Assembly: GCA_024516155.1 (NCBI GenBank)
Contig: JAJJXM010000073.1
Location: 186,001-250,000 of the forward strand
Length of the DNA: 64,000 nt
Reading direction: 5' to 3'
DNA from: Pyronema omphalodes
Taxonomy: Eukaryota > Ascomycota > Pezizomycetes > Pezizales > Pyronemataceae
A program made the position numbers and the translations under genes. A model generated the notes under the pieces. That model searched no databases and had not been told where the DNA came from. It saw only the letters and a program-made list of their open reading frames with translations. Below, piece after piece: positions 47,811 to 61,400 of the stretch. The stretch's first letter is position 1. Each line of letters starts with the position of its first letter.

Positions 47811-48787
47811 TCATGCGTTCTGTGTAGGATGACCGGGATGTTGAGGCATGTAACCACCTCGAACCTGCGCCTGCTGCTGCTGCTGCTGAATGTATTGCTG
47901 GTATGCGTGAGCTTGAGCTTGAGCTTGGGCCTGAGCCTGAGCTTGTACGACTTGCGCTTGGGCAGCTTCGGGCATGCCCATGTAGGGCGGTGGGACGCCA
48001 CCAGGGACAGGCATTCCGACGGGCCTTGCACCTCCAGGAGTCTGTGGGGGAAGCTGGGCGTGTGACGGCTCCTCGGGAGAATCGACGCTATTATAATCAT
48101 ATTAGCCGATAGTTCACGTCACGCATCTTCGGGAATCTAGAGGAAATCTGGGGCAAAACTCACGGATCTTGCTCGGGAACTCCGTTCTCGCTCGTGTGTG
48201 GTTCCGGCGCGTTCAAACAGGCCTAGAAATTCGTCAATTGCACTGCTCTTGGCTAGATACACGCTCAGGTATCGCCCTTACCTGAATCAAATTCTTTCCT
48301 TCGGCTTTCGTCACCAAAGGCTGGAGCTTGGGCGTTGTGAAGGTATAAACCAAGCCGGTCTCGGAGACAACTAGTAACAATACCTGGGTCCCAGTGAGGA
48401 CAGAAAGTTCGTACGCCTGATTTACCGGAGGAAGTACGCGTCAGTTACAGCAAATTCAAGCGCGACTGCCGGCAAAGCCAGCAAATCAGACCCGGACGGA
48501 AACCTGCGTACCTTCTTCATGATTCCGGCTTTTCTCTTGGAAAAGGTAATGTGCCGTCGCGATTTGTCCTGGATGAACTTGATCTCAATTTTCCTCCTCT
48601 CGCGCCCGGGCTTCGAGTCCTCGTCGTCATCGTCATCATCTCCATTCGCGGCCCGCGGTCGCTTGCGATCGTTATTCACGGCCCCGGCGACTGACTGAGC
48701 ATTGGGGACACCATTCCCGGCGGTCAGTGTGGCCGCGGCGTCTGCTGCAGTTTCATCTTGTGGTGAAGAGTTGTTGTGTTCGGCCAT
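47811..48787 (-). CDS. MCM1: MADS-box transcription factor, Mcm1/SRF type
   Basis: Four exons (48512-48787, 48282-48416, 48164-48222, 47811-48087) join in phase to 248 residues. An N-terminal Ser/Ala/Thr region and an acidic run (DDDDDDED) precede the SRF-type MADS domain from about residue 62: RRKIEIKFIQDKSRRHITFS, KRKAGIMKKAYELSVLTGTQ, VLLLVVSETGLVYTFTTPKL, QPLVTKAEGKNLIQACLNAP. This is almost the yeast Mcm1 core. The factor binds CC(A/T)6GG-like boxes as a dimer, and partners decide its targets, including mating and cell-cycle genes. An intron splits the domain after IMKK. The C-terminal part is Pro/Gly-rich with an Ala-Gln and poly-Gln tract, as in other fungal homologues, and probably activates transcription. 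Confidence 0.95.
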
Positions 48788-51700
48788 CTGGATGTGTGTT
48801 GACTTTTGCCTGGATTTGGCAGATGGCAGATTATCAGGATGGGATGATGGGCGAGCAGCGCAGCCGGACTGAGTGTAAGGCTTGCGAGGGGATGAAAGCG
48901 GAAATGACTAGGTACGGTACGGTCTGTTGTGAGCGAAAAGGAAAAGGTCTGGTTGGCGTCTCTTTTTAGTGATGGACGGGGAGGAAAGAGGAAAGGGGGG
49001 AGCCAGAAGGAGCAGAACGAGAGGTTGGGGGGGTGGTGCAGGGGTGGCAGGGTTAATGGGGGGTGGGTTAGGTGGAGGACGGGGGTAGCAGGGGGGTGAT
49101 CTGGGGTGTATTCGGGGTGTGTATTTTTGCTAGGGGTGCGGTACTGGAAGAGAGTATTTTTGAATTAATTGGCGAGGGAACAACTGCTTTGACCACGACG
49201 GGGTGCTGTGGAGTGCAGTGGCTGATAATATTCAACGAGATGATGGGGTCGAATAAACAACTGGAAAAGTCAGTATTCTGAAATTGTTCGAAAATGCCCC
49301 CAACAGGAAAGGAGGGCTCAGGGAGCGGCCCGGGAGGAAAGGGTGTGGGTTAGGTATCTCTCACCAATACCAGAGCAGATAAGCGGCGGGGTGGGGGAGG
49401 ACGATTATGGTTGGGCGGTCTGTGAGGTTAGACAAAGGTTAGGCTGGGGCATCGTCGCTGGGCAGTGTGGTGGTTTCGACATGGTTGTCTCGAAGATGAA
49501 GTCGAGCGAGACGAGCGAGGGTGTAGATGAACAGCATCGGGTTGGATGGGGGGGGGGGGGAGGGGGGAGTTGGATTGGAGAGGAGAGGGGGAGGGGGGTG
49601 AGAGGCAAGGCAGCAAGTGGGTCGAGCGAGCGACGAGGACGAAGAAGGACAAGGGGCATCGAACCAAGTATAACTGCAGACCTTCCGGATCAGTGCGGAT
49701 GTGCTGAGATCCAGACCAAAGATGGCTAACGTCGAATGAGCGGCTGAAGCCTGAAAATCGCAATGGTGTAACTTGTTGGAGTCTAGGGTGGAGAATAAGT
49801 GGTTAGAGCGAGGAGAGACATAAATACCACGGGGAGGGTAACTTTCTGATAGAATACGCTAGGGGACATGATGGTGCCGGCATTGTCTGGTAGGCCGTGA
49901 GTACACATATGTATGGAAAAGCTGGAGGAATGGAAGGCCGAGAGTAATAGAAATCCGAGAGTAAGCAATGCCGAGAGTCGGAATTTGTGAGTATTGAAAG
50001 TTGTGACACTCGTGAGTATTCTCAATTGTGGGTCATGAGCACAGCAGTTTCATGTTTTCAAAATTGATTTTTACCGAGACCCTAAATGCCGAAGCCTCTC
50101 CAGAGACAGTAAAAATTTAATCAACGAAATCAAGTATTCTAAACACAATACTCACAAAAATTCAACTCCATCACATTCTATCCCATCTTCAACCATCCTG
50201 ATAATTTTCAAAACACAACAAACTTAAAAAAGCTGTATTATCTTCATCCATCTATCATTGCGGCTCTACAAACCACAACCATAATACCACTCGGTCATTT
50301 TGTACGACATTAAGCGAAACTTGGGCATTGTAGCCATTTTGCTCTGCGACATTCTCTACCATTCCGCATGGCGTTAGCATAGCGCAGCAAACCTTTTCCT
50401 GACTAGGCAGGTAGTGCCAAGCTCGTTATCACCACTATTGATATGGCCACCAAAATCCCACGCAAGCCACAGTAAAATTGCCCGAAATGGTATTCTATGG
50501 TGGTACAGATACCATAGGGAAGATACATGATGTTGCAGAAGCAGGAACATGGACCTTTTTGAAGGATTCTATTCGTCGTCACTCTATGATTTTTTGCGCC
50601 TCCACTTGAATTATGCGATGCAAAGGACAACACCGAACTTGCGGATGTTAGATCCAAGAGTGAGCTGATGTGTCCTGTCCCTTACAACACTCAAGATGTG
50701 TGGTGTGATGGATGAAGTACTCCGAATATGTACATATACACAAAAATTGTTACTTTTGACCAGAACCTAGCAAACGACTATCCAAGAATTGATATCTAAC
50801 AAATGATCATTATTTATCGAGTCAATTGGCAATTATTCATACACATTTCACCATCCCGAGTTAGACCGGCGGTGTCTGCGGTGCTGAGGAATTGCCCATC
50901 CTGAGCCGGCTATCTGATGTGCTCGCTGCGAAGAGGTAAATTTGCTTGTCCCGCTGGCTAGAGCCGACATCAACCGGGGTAAACCTTGTTCCGAAATCAA
51001 CTTGTGCGCTGATGAAGCTTTTCACACTCGATGCTCACATTTTCATCACTGGTCACCCGATGAAAGACCGAGTAGAAACATTCCGACGGTAGCCAAACAA
51101 AAATCCTGATTTTTAAGTAATATTCAAGTAATAGTTTTTTTATTTTCACAGTCGACTTATCACATGAAACTCGTGAATTCCTAAATACAAAAGCCTTGGC
51201 TCTCACGCCGCGCAGTCTTCAGGAAAATCATCACGATGCCGGTGCAGCGGGACCCTCTACTGTACTCTAGAGTCCGCTGTCCCAGCTTCACCCTGCATGG
51301 GGATGGCAAGTCGTTTGTTACCGCTAACCCATCTACTCTTTGGTTTCAAGGTTCTTCCTAGTTCAATGGCAGGAAGGATCCCATCCGTTCTACGCGTACA
51401 AAGCATAGAGTATCTAGATCACCACTCTGAAGAGTGTAGCCGCTGAATACACGCTCATCGCCATCTCCAACGGTACTCATCGGTGACAAAGCCGTGTAGT
51501 GACTTCCTAAAGCGCTGCGATGAATGAGCTTTTAAGGGAAGCTGAATACCTCTCAGAAAGCGGTGGGCCCTGCATGAGGAAATGCCCGCCCGCGCTGACT
51601 TCTAGAAAGCCTTGAAACATTGAGTGTAGATGCTTTAGGAGATGCCGATACGACTGGAGAACGGTATGTGCACGGCAAACGCAGGGCGATTCGACGAAAT

Positions 51701-54658
51701 TCGGCTGGGAATAATCTGTAGCAATATCGACTGGAACATGTTGTGTAAAGTTTTCGCGTCGCCGTTCGCTGAAAGCGTTCGTTGTGCGTTCATTATGATA
51801 CTCTTAAGCTCTGGGAAGCTCTGGGAAGCTGCGAAGTGCTCAACCAGGAAATCCGACGTGACTGGGCTCCTGTGTCCGAGTAAACCGGCCACTGGAGGCA
51901 GCTCATTCGGGCTCGGAGAAAACAAGATCTGATCGGTTTAATCATTTCTGACCGCGGCTCGTCTCGTATGTATCGTCGAATCCAAAATCGGCGTGGTGTT
52001 ACTGTCTGTCACGGAACAGCCGAAGCAGGCTCGGTAGCGAGTGCTGGCATTCCAACCGTTCAGAGCGTAAGCGGAACTGTCAAAACTGGCGGTTCCTCAT
52101 CGAACTCGATCAAACTCGGTCAGACTTGGTCAAGCTTCGAATTCGGGTGTCTTGGGTGGTGTCTCGCTTAGGTTTCCTGATTCGCGTGGTGGTCGTGATG
52201 GTGACGAGAGGGGACTGAAGAAGGAGGTGATGGCGTCAGGTACCGTTTCCGTGCATCAAGAATATTCCATTCTCACCTTCATAAGCTCAAATTAGCCTCA
52301 AATATGCAAAGCTACTGTACCAGGTGCCAGTTTGGAGGGAAAAACTTCATCACTACTATCTTCATCTCAGCCTCTCGTGGTGAACCGTCGGCCGAAACAT
52401 TACCGCCGATCACTCGGCTGAACATGCGCAACACAGGATATCACTCTGGATATTACAATCCAACCTAATCACGAACTACACTTTCTTAAGCCGTAACGCA
52501 CATGAGGGGATAAGCAACAACTGTCAGCAGATCTTACGCCATGGCTGCTGTGGTAATGTTATATCAATTACCGAGAACCAAATTTCTGGAGTGGCTTCTG
52601 AGAAAGTCAATTCAAGCCGCATCTGCATATATTCGCAATTGGGGAGAGAGGGGCCACGGGAAAGGGCAGAACGTGCCAGAGGCGTCTACCATTTCATTTG
52701 TCAAGTGGAGGAAATGAAGACGGACAAAACCGTATAATAAAGGGCGGAGAAGGCCGAACGACAGAGGGGAATGGCCCGCGTAGTAGTCTCTGAGTGAACA
52801 GGACTCTTGATCATATCGACGCGAAAAAATCAGCATAGAGAATTGGAGGGGGTTGTGGCCCCAGCACTGAAGAACTCTCTAGAGCTTATCCAAGTGGGTG
52901 CACGGGGTTACAGCCGAAGGCCTAAAAGATGTATATTACCGTAGAGCACGTCATAAACTTAAGGTTAGGAACGTTTATGAATAAATAAATAAAGCAAGCA
53001 TATTTTCTCGGTATCTCACATACAACCATCGAATTTAGCCAATAGAATTGGTGTCAATAGACTGTGGTAATGTTCAGGTGTAGAGGAATTTGGTCAATCG
53101 TGAAGCTTTGCTAGACCCTTTCTGTTGCCTACCTGATGATTAGAGTGTTTTTTCAGGTTCTTTCTTCAATCTCTTGTTAAATTATTGGATTAGAACATTT
53201 ATAACCAGATGAAAGAGATAGTAATGATTATCATGTTCAATGGGAGAGCTCTCAGAAGCTTAAATAGCTTATGACCACACGGTTGTTGGAAAGCTCTGCT
53301 TCGCTAGTGCGCAGTTGGACTTGCTAGTGACAATCTATGATTGTGTCAGTCAACCTGATCTGCATCCCCAGGTATGCAACCATAACTTTCACTCGCACTA
53401 GTATATCAAAATCTGCCTTGGTACTGATGATTTTCTCGTCTTGATACCTACTCGGCTATTTTCGTGAATGCAAATACACGCGCGGCAAACTACACAGTTC
53501 TAAACGATTCCTCTGTCAAACTTGCGGGCTATGCACTATTCGAACGCTTCATCCCGTCAAGCTATCAAGCTGCTGTGGAGTGCAGGGGTATTTATTCGGG
53601 TCCATATCGATAAAGCAACGGGATGATAGTACAATATTTGAATAGAGTGGAATGCAAGTGTATTCTCAAAGCTGGAATTTTTAGGCACCAAATTGATGTT
53701 TTGGACTTGCACTCTAGAACCATACAAAGTTCAGAATACAGCATGATTGGGGCCAATATCATTACTTCGGCCTTTCGCTTCATCTAGTACAGGGCATGTG
53801 TGCACACAGCCTCACTCGAAAAGCTTCACCAGACCAGGCCTGGTTGAGTGTTCCGGTGGTTCCTACATCGGCTAGTGCATAGGTTCCTGTGGTTCCCTTC
53901 GCCGCTGGGGGTTCCAATTGGCCCTTTGCATAGTGGCGCCAGGCGAGGGGCGATGCGATGAGAGACCACTGCAGGGACAGCCCGATCATCCACCGGTCGT
54001 TAATTAACTGTGATAATTTTTTCGTAGCAACGCCTTGGTGGGCTTCACGGAAGGCTGCTCACATGTTTTCGATCAAATATTCAAAGTGAAAAATCCAACT
54101 TTTTCAAGATCCCAGACTTGTAACTGTTGACTGGTTTTATCGTTCGGTCATGTAACATTGGGTGTTTTCAGACGTTGTCATGTCACGTGGAAGTGGGTAG
54201 GCGCCTGGGTGTTGCTAGCACTCTAGATACGGCTCAGCTTCGACTGCTATGTTTCGGTAGCCACACCTGAGACCCAAGTTGTCAAGCCTCTCCTTGCTCC
54301 CCCCAAGCGCTACAAGAATCATTCCATTCCTTCACTTGCGAAACCATTACAAAGTCCGACCCGCGCTCACTTTTCAAAAGTCCGAAGCATCGCTCTCTCG
54401 ATCAGAACTCAACAACAGACGCCGGACGTCCCACAACACACCGTATCGCATCGCACTTCAACTCCCTCTCGAACCCCTCGATTCTGAGCGCTCGAGAACA
54501 CCGCGCGATACACCTCCAACTTGATCCGACACCCTACCCCTCTCTCCTTTACAACTCACGCAAAATCGCTTTATACAACAAAAATCACCGCCGGCGGTAC
54601 ACATCCCACGGTCGCTGCTTACACTTCCCCGAGAAAACAACGAAAACAATAGAACAAG
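48788..54658. other. 5.9-kb region without a convincing gene
   Basis: The first kilobase is G-rich on the plus strand (poly-G near 49548-49570) and probably the MCM1 promoter. The rest mixes A/T-rich DNA with patches of more balanced composition at 51200-52200 and 53780-54000, which may be relics. The best single frame is an 84-codon minus-strand one at 50403-50657 with a C-terminal hydrophobic stretch, but it has no recognised family. The stretch 54260-54650 is C-rich and probably the PLS1 promoter and leader. Confidence 0.4.
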
Positions 54659-55625
54659 ATGATGAAGCCCGTGTTACTGGCGTTTTTGATTGCGGACTTT
54701 ATCTTCCTCGCCACAGGAGTGATGCTAGTCTCAGCAGCTACGATATGGAGGAATGAGAAATCATCCCCTCCATCACTCGAGTCGGTTGGAAGATTAATTT
54801 TACTGGAAGGATGTCCGTTAGCTGGTGAGTTGATCACTTTTGTCGCACAGCTTTTTTTGGACCCTGTCGCGAATTCCGTTGGAGCTCGTTCGGAAACCCA
54901 CCCCCTGGAACGAAAGCGACAGAGAAGCTGGACTTGGCTGGGCGGACAACGCTGCTGCTGTCTGTACACAAGCTAACGATAATTGGGAATAGCTGTTCTC
55001 GCCAATGGTATCTTAGCTATGGCAACCTTCCTCGTATCGCTTCCCGCATTCGCATTACCTACCTCGAGAACATGGTTGAAGATTCACTCTTGGGGTGTGG
55101 TGTTGTGTTTAGTTTTTACCCTTGTGTTGGGATTGAATGAGTGGATGCAAACCCTCACTACCCGTGCAAGCTTGGGAATGCAGTGGGGAAGACAAAGTAA
55201 TGCTACACAGAGTATGTTGCAACAAAAGGTATAGATGGGACGAACTACTCCTACAAGTCAGGGTTACAGGAGCTTACACGATGAATAGTTCGACTGCTGT
55301 GGTTACGTTAATTACACTTCGCCCCTATATGTCCCTGATGCCGTGTGTACCAACGACATCGTCGCCGCATCCAAGGAGGGATGTGTCACAGCATTCTCAG
55401 GATATGGAGAAAAGTGGTTAAACTACCTTTTCACCGCAGCCTTTGGAGTTGTCGGTATGTGACACTACCCTTTTAACTTCGTCGAAAAGCTGGGGCCATC
55501 GCTAACTTTATACCATAGGCATGGACGTAGTGCTGCTTCTCTGTGCAGCAATGTTAATCAAATACAGGAAGGAACAATTGCGTTACAGACTTATTGACCA
55601 AAAGTGGGGTGTGGGGAACATCTAA
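54659..55625 (+). CDS. PLS1: Pls1-type fungal tetraspanin
   Basis: Four exons (54659-54824, 54993-55228, 55289-55454, 55519-55625) join in phase to 224 residues, the length of known Pls1 proteins. Four membrane helices are visible: MKPVLLAFLIADFIFLATGV; AVLANGILAMATFLVSLPAF; WGVVLCLVFTLVLGLNEWMQ; and FTAAFGVVGMDVVLLLCAAM. The large outer loop has the tetraspanin CCG motif in QQKFDCCGYVNYT (about residue 137) and two further Cys (DAVCTND, EGCVTAF), giving the four-Cys pattern. The tail KYRKEQLRYRLIDQKWGVGN is typical. In Magnaporthe and other fungi Pls1 is needed for appressorium penetration pegs, and in Podospora for ascospore germination, together with NADPH oxidase Nox2. Two ATGs are in tandem (54659, 54662) and either may be used. 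Confidence 0.93.
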
Positions 55626-58023
55626 GAAAAAATCTGTGCATAGCATAGCATAAAGGTCCATTTACATCTAGTCTATTCATGGAATTGCCTCAGCTTCATA
55701 AAAATTCAAGAGGTTGTTCCGGTTCGTTTTCTTCACGATCGGGATCACCGATATCTAGTCTTGATGCGGGATATTTCACGCACGGACCGAAGAAGTGGGA
55801 ATCGAAAGTGAAAGTGAAAATGATTGTGGTTTGTTTCTTGTAGCATAAGCATAGCATTGCCTGTTTTTGTTTTTTTCTGGATATCGGCTGGGGGAGAGAG
55901 AGAAGGGGGGGGGGGGGGTTATTATTGTAAAAATGGTTGTGATATTGTGGTTTTTTTTTCGGATTCTAGCGTTGGCGAAGATAGTTGGCTTTTTTTTTTA
56001 TGGATATGAGCGTTTTTCTGTTTATTTGTTTGTTTGATCAGCGGGTGATGGGTGGTTTGTTATTTACAGATTTTTTAAATTCAAGAAAGACTTTACAAAG
56101 TTTGCAAAGTTCAGCTTTCGTGTTTCTAGCTTTCATCTCATAACCAACAGCTTCCTTATGAATCAATCATGCCTTTACATACCTCTAGGGCCCACCCAAG
56201 CTCCGAGCTTTAGAGTTCCCCACATTTTCCTCCCCAAAGCGCCACAGGGCTCCGCCAACTTCCGAAACCCTATAAAGTAATAAATAGTGAAAGCAACAAA
56301 ACCCAAGAGTAACAAATGGTGGAACCCCAGTCATTGTGATTCGAGCCTAAACATACAAACACCTAAACACCCACCCAAACGCCCAAACGCTTATAATAGA
56401 CTAGACCCAAGCAACAAACCCCACATATACTACATATTACCCATATAGTGGGTCCCGTTACGTACATATCCAGCTATCCAGGTATCCAGGTTTTCTTGTA
56501 CTCCGGCGTGATAAAACGCTCATGCTTCCTTTTTCTTTCCGGTGACAGCTTCTATTGCTGCTTGGCTTTTTTCTCGGCGGAATGACTAGAGGTGGTTAAT
56601 CATTGATGATTAGAGGTCTAGAGGTGGGTAGTGACTAGAGTCTGGGGATGGTTGGAGATAGTTAGGAAAGTATGAATAAGGCTATGGTGCTATGGGGTTA
56701 TGAGGATGGTTAGGGCTGGGTGGGTTTGGGTAGGCTTGGATAAGAAAAGTAGGTAATTTGTTAGATGACATAGCGGGCCGTCCCGATTTTTTTTTTTTTT
56801 TAATAATGTATGTATGTAGACGCAGATATGTATGTATGCTGGGTGATGCTCTGTACTGCATCCATACTCTGTGCTGCGTTCTGGGAGCACTGCATGACCA
56901 ATTCCCAGGTCATCAAGTTCCCAAGTTCACCACGCTTTCAATTTCACGCATCGAAAGAAGAGCTCTAAATGGATTCTATAGAAAATACATAACCCCGGGG
57001 CCCGGGCTGTTAAAGTTACAGATAAAATTGTATCCTGTAATGAACACCTGTTCCTTACGCCGCAAACTTACTCCGTACCTGCTTCATCCGGACGGATAAC
57101 CATATAACGGCTATATCAACACTTTCCCCACAGTATGTAACGTGGGCGTCTATGTAGGTATGTTCATACATATCAACCTGAGATGTCCGTTCGGAACGCC
57201 ATAGCTAGCTGTGATACATACGATGCCTACCTTCCTGTCTCGATTTTGAGCTACATATGGCGCATGATGCGTTACTCGGGTACATATGGCACTATATGGC
57301 TCAAGCTTGAGTTTCGGAGAATAGAGCTCCTTGCTTGCTTGCTTTCTTAGAGCTCGGAGGTTCTGGAAATTAAGAAATGGAGCTTTCTTTTAGCATCGGG
57401 TTGTTATCGATAATAACTTATTTTTATTAACTTATCGATAGCTCTGTCCGGAGCCTTGTAGGGTTGTCGGTAAGTCGATGCCTTATGGGGTGTGTGCCCA
57501 CCATATGGTGGATAAGCTTTGTGGACCTTACGGGTGTTACAGGCTTTGTGGGCCTTGGGCCTTGCGAGCTTTGTAGCTTACATTGTAGCTTGCTAGCTTT
57601 CGGAAGAAATTGTGGGGTGGATGGGGTAAGAAGTTAGCTTAATAGTACATACGGGGAAGCTTCCTCCTGGGTAATTTTGGGAGTTGAATAATCAATCAGC
57701 CTGTATTCGCGATAGAGGATTTTGCTAGATAGAATTTTCGTCGGGTGTTTGTGGGTGTGTAAGCTTTGACATATTCTGGACATCCAAAGGCCAGAATAGA
57801 TGTGGGTCATGACGATGGAATCTGATTTTAGGTCTCATGAACGGGAAGGAGGATGAAAAGTCATGATGTGATGTTGAGGTTGGAAATTACTGGTTACCCT
57901 AACCCCCATATTTCCCCGCAAAATGCAAGCTCTTGCAAAAGAAAGCTTTGGTTGGTTTTGGTTCCCCTTGGTTGCCTTTGACTTGGTTTCCTTTGACTCT
58001 CTTTGGTTTGGCTCCCTTTGGCT
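55626..58023. other. PLS1 3' flank to LINE 3' end
   Basis: This 2.4-kb A/T-rich stretch contains a poly-G run near 55906-55918 and T-runs in the probable 3' flank of PLS1. At 57300-57620 there are repeated words such as AGCTTTGTGG and GCTTGC, and at 57940-58020 a degenerate TTTGGTT/CCCTTGG repeat directly abuts the LINE tail. No gene was recognised. Confidence 0.4.
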
Positions 58024-58045
58024 GTTTTGTTTTGTTTTGTTTTGT

Positions 58046-58165
58046 ATCATACACTGTTCGAGGCCTGAAAGGCCTATGCAGGAAGAAAGAAATCCTGGTA
58101 TCCCGTCCTCGTGGCCAAGACCACCTAGCGAGGCGCCCCTATCTCCTATCCCCGTTACACACCCC
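58046..58165 (-). repeat. LINE 3'-end sequence shared with 19862-19980
   Basis: This block lies immediately before the 3' tail on the minus strand and corresponds in order and spacing to the end of the non-autonomous element at 19.8 kb. In LINE families with stringent 3' recognition this is the region read by the reverse transcriptase, so it is the likely recognition signal. Confidence 0.8.
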
Positions 58166-58455
58166 CGAAGTAAAAAAAAAATAAAAAAATAAAAAAAGAA
58201 AAAATAAAAGAAAAGAGAAAACACTCAGTCAAACCGTGCACCCCCAGAAAAAAGAAAAGAAAGAAAAGAAAATGAAAAGAAAGGGAGACAAAGTCGCTTA
58301 GAAGCGGACTGCTCTAACACATCGCGAGAAAAACAGAGGAAAACCAAAGATACGCGTCTTAACCCAACGAAAAAGAAAAAAAGGAAAATCCCCGCATCCC
58401 TTATCACCTCATTCCCCGTATCCTCCCAATTTGGCCTCACCCACCCGTGCCATTC

Positions 58456-61400
58456 TCATTCCACATAGCGCCTACCCACCTCCGTGGCTGCTAGGAATTC
58501 CAAGATCGCTTTGGTAAGCCGATCGTCCGAAAAAATCTCCACCGCCTTCAGCCTTCCCCGCCGTCGCCGCGGCTTTCCAGTTATTTTTTCCACCTCTTGA
58601 GTGAGTACCTCGTACTCACGTTGCCAGCGATCACAGGCACCAAACAGGTGACCTCGCGTTTGGCGTTCTCCGGAATCGCACCACCAACAGCGATCGGAGT
58701 CTTTTTTCTTTATGCGCACCAGGTGGGTGCCTATCAGCGCGTGACCGGAGGCAAGCTGGTAGAACACCGCAGCCCGGTGTTTCGGCACGGTCTTCAGGCC
58801 GTCGCGGATGCCCCACTTCCTTCGTGGGCGGTAAGCTGCGTGAAGGTCGGTACGCTGGCGTACCCACTTCGATGCGATAGCTTTGGGGATCTCCGTCACT
58901 GCGCGGTTGACGTGCGCCAGCGACGTCCAAGGGAGGGGAGAGCAGACGGGGTTTGCACACCCTCGGAGGGGGGGGGCCAAACAACGATGGCTTGTACCGT
59001 GTTTTGCTGCTGCGTCCGCAGCTTCGTTTTCGAGGATGTCGCTGTGTCCGGGTACCCACCGGAAGACTACCTCGATGCCGGTGAAGGCGCGGAGTTTTGC
59101 GACCTCCGTCGCGATCAGGCGCTGCAAGATCTGGCCCGGGCCAGGCACGTCGGAGAGCAGGCGCTGCAGCGCAGCTTGTGCATCGGAGAAAATAGTGAGG
59201 AGCGGGGGGGGGCGGGTTACTGAGTAATGGTAATTATCCCAGTAATCACGCAGGGCCATCAGCATGGCATGAAGCTCGGCGTCGTATACTTCTGCATGAC
59301 GACCCACGCAGAAGGAGGAGGGGGTGAGGGTGCCTCTCACGTAACGAACGAAGCCTGAACCAGCGACATCTTCTATACGAGACCCGTCGGTCCAGACGCA
59401 GGCGGATCCAAGGTTTCTCCATTGCAACGCGCACTCGGTTGCTTCGTCCCTCGATGCTATGACGACGGTACCGGGGAACTGTTGGGGGAGAGGGGGGAAG
59501 ACCCTCTCGACGTGATGGAAGCCCGAGCGAGTTGTGGCGCGCTGAGTTAGTTGCCTGACGATGTCGGCGGTCGGAGACGGGGGGCTGGATCCGGGGGGGG
59601 CTGGGCGGGTAAGAAGTCGCGCTCTGAAGCGGGCTTCCCGTCCGCGCACGAGGGATTCTGCCGGTCGCGTCGCGCTTTCTGCTGCCAGAAAGCCGAGCGG
59701 GGTTGTACGGAAGCAGCCGGTGATGGCCCGTGCCTGCTTGTTGAGAACGAGTTGGAGGCGGGATAGGTGCCCAGCCTCTCGGGAGGGGAGTCGGCGGACG
59801 GCGTTAATTTCTATGCCGTAGGTAGCAACAGATTGCACCACCGCTTGTTGAAGATTAGCGGTGCTGCCTGCGGGGAGCCCGTATTTCTTGCACAAGCGTG
59901 CAATTTGTGCTTGTTGTTGCGAGGCCCGGGAGAGCCATTTCTGGCGATGCTGGTTAAAGGTGAGTTTTGCGTCCAGCCAGTAACCTAACCACCGAACAGC
60001 GGTTTCGGAATACCGAATGGGGTGGGTTCCCACCGTCACTGTGAGGGAGTCGGGGTTCGGGGGAGAGCGTCTGCGGGAGAAAAGGATCGCTTCTGTCTTT
60101 TCGGATTCGAACACTACCGCGTTCGCTTCACCCCACGCGAGGCAGAGGGACGCGCATCGATCTAACTTGGTGGTGACGTCAGTCGCTGACGCGCCTTTCA
60201 CGAGCCACGTGACGTCATCGACGAAGGAAAGTCCCAGCGTTCCTCCGACCTCCGCTTCCACCATCTTCGCCAGATCTGCTATGTACAGCAGAAACAATAT
60301 CGGGGACACGGGGGAGCCTTGGGGCAACCCAGTGTCTGTGTCTATCGGCTCACCAGCCTCCCCTGCGAGAAAGATCTCGACTCGCCTACTTCTCATGAAG
60401 CTCGTCACCCAGCGAACAAGACCTTCGTCGAAGGTTGCTCTACGCAGCTTATTGGTTAAGCACACGCTGTTGACGGTAGGAAACGCGCCCTTTACGTCCA
60501 TCAGGAGAGCGCCTGCTAAAGCCTTTTCCTCCCAAGCAGCCTCGACGAATCCTACCAAAACCGCCGCCGCGTCCGCTGCCGACCTGTTCGTCCTCCCCCC
60601 AAACTGCCCGTCATGTAGGATCCCCGTGCGCTCAGCTTCTTGTGCGAGCAGCACCGCTACCACTTTTTCAACCAGCTTGCCGAAGCAGCTGAGCAAGGAG
60701 ATGATCCGAAAGCTTTTTGCACGTGAGTAGCTCGGCTTTCCCGGCTTCGGGATGCACACCCCCTTTGCGATCTTCCAGTCGCGGGGGTGATACCCCAGGC
60801 GTATGCAATGCTTCACCACTGCAACAACCCGGTCCGGGTCCCACGAAAGCAGGGCTTTGATGATGGGGACACCCAGCGCATCGGCGCCTGGGGCCTTCTT
60901 GTTGCTCTGTCTGGACAAAGCGGAGGAAACGGATTGTAACGAGACTGACTGCCACAGGGTTCCGGGCGGCCCCGGGGGGAGTGGTAACTCCGAGAAGGGG
61001 TTAGGGGGGGGGAAGGACACTTCCGCGAGCATCCTACGTTTATCCTGATCGTCCTCCGCTCGTTGCCCTTCTTCATTCTCGAGCGGACCTACCGCCGTCG
61101 CTGCCCGCGGTTTAGTCATCCTCAGTGCTGCCCAGACAGCGTCCCCGTTGGCTGTCGACAGGAAGTCCCCCCAGCACCTACGCTTTTTCTGTCTCTGTAG
61201 CGAATGATATGCGTTGCGCAGTTGGTGCTCTTCTTCCACCGTCGCGCGCCCTTCCTTGACCGCTCTTCGGGTCCTCCCATACTCCGTACGAGCCTCACGA
61301 ATCTCCGCACACCACCACCGCTTCGACCGTGCGGTGAGCCGGATTTTCCTTGCTCGTTCCTCCAACAAAGATGTCAGTTCCTCCCGTACCCAAACTACCT

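Noticed and set aside
50403..50657. 84-codon minus-strand frame with a hydrophobic C-terminus
   Set aside because: No homologue recognised, isolated in A/T-rich DNA, and no clear exon partner. Kept only as a note in the intergenic entry.
51635..51932. 96-codon open frames on both strands over the same bases
   Set aside because: Mirror frames on both strands with no domain. Most likely chance in a more G/C-balanced patch or relic.
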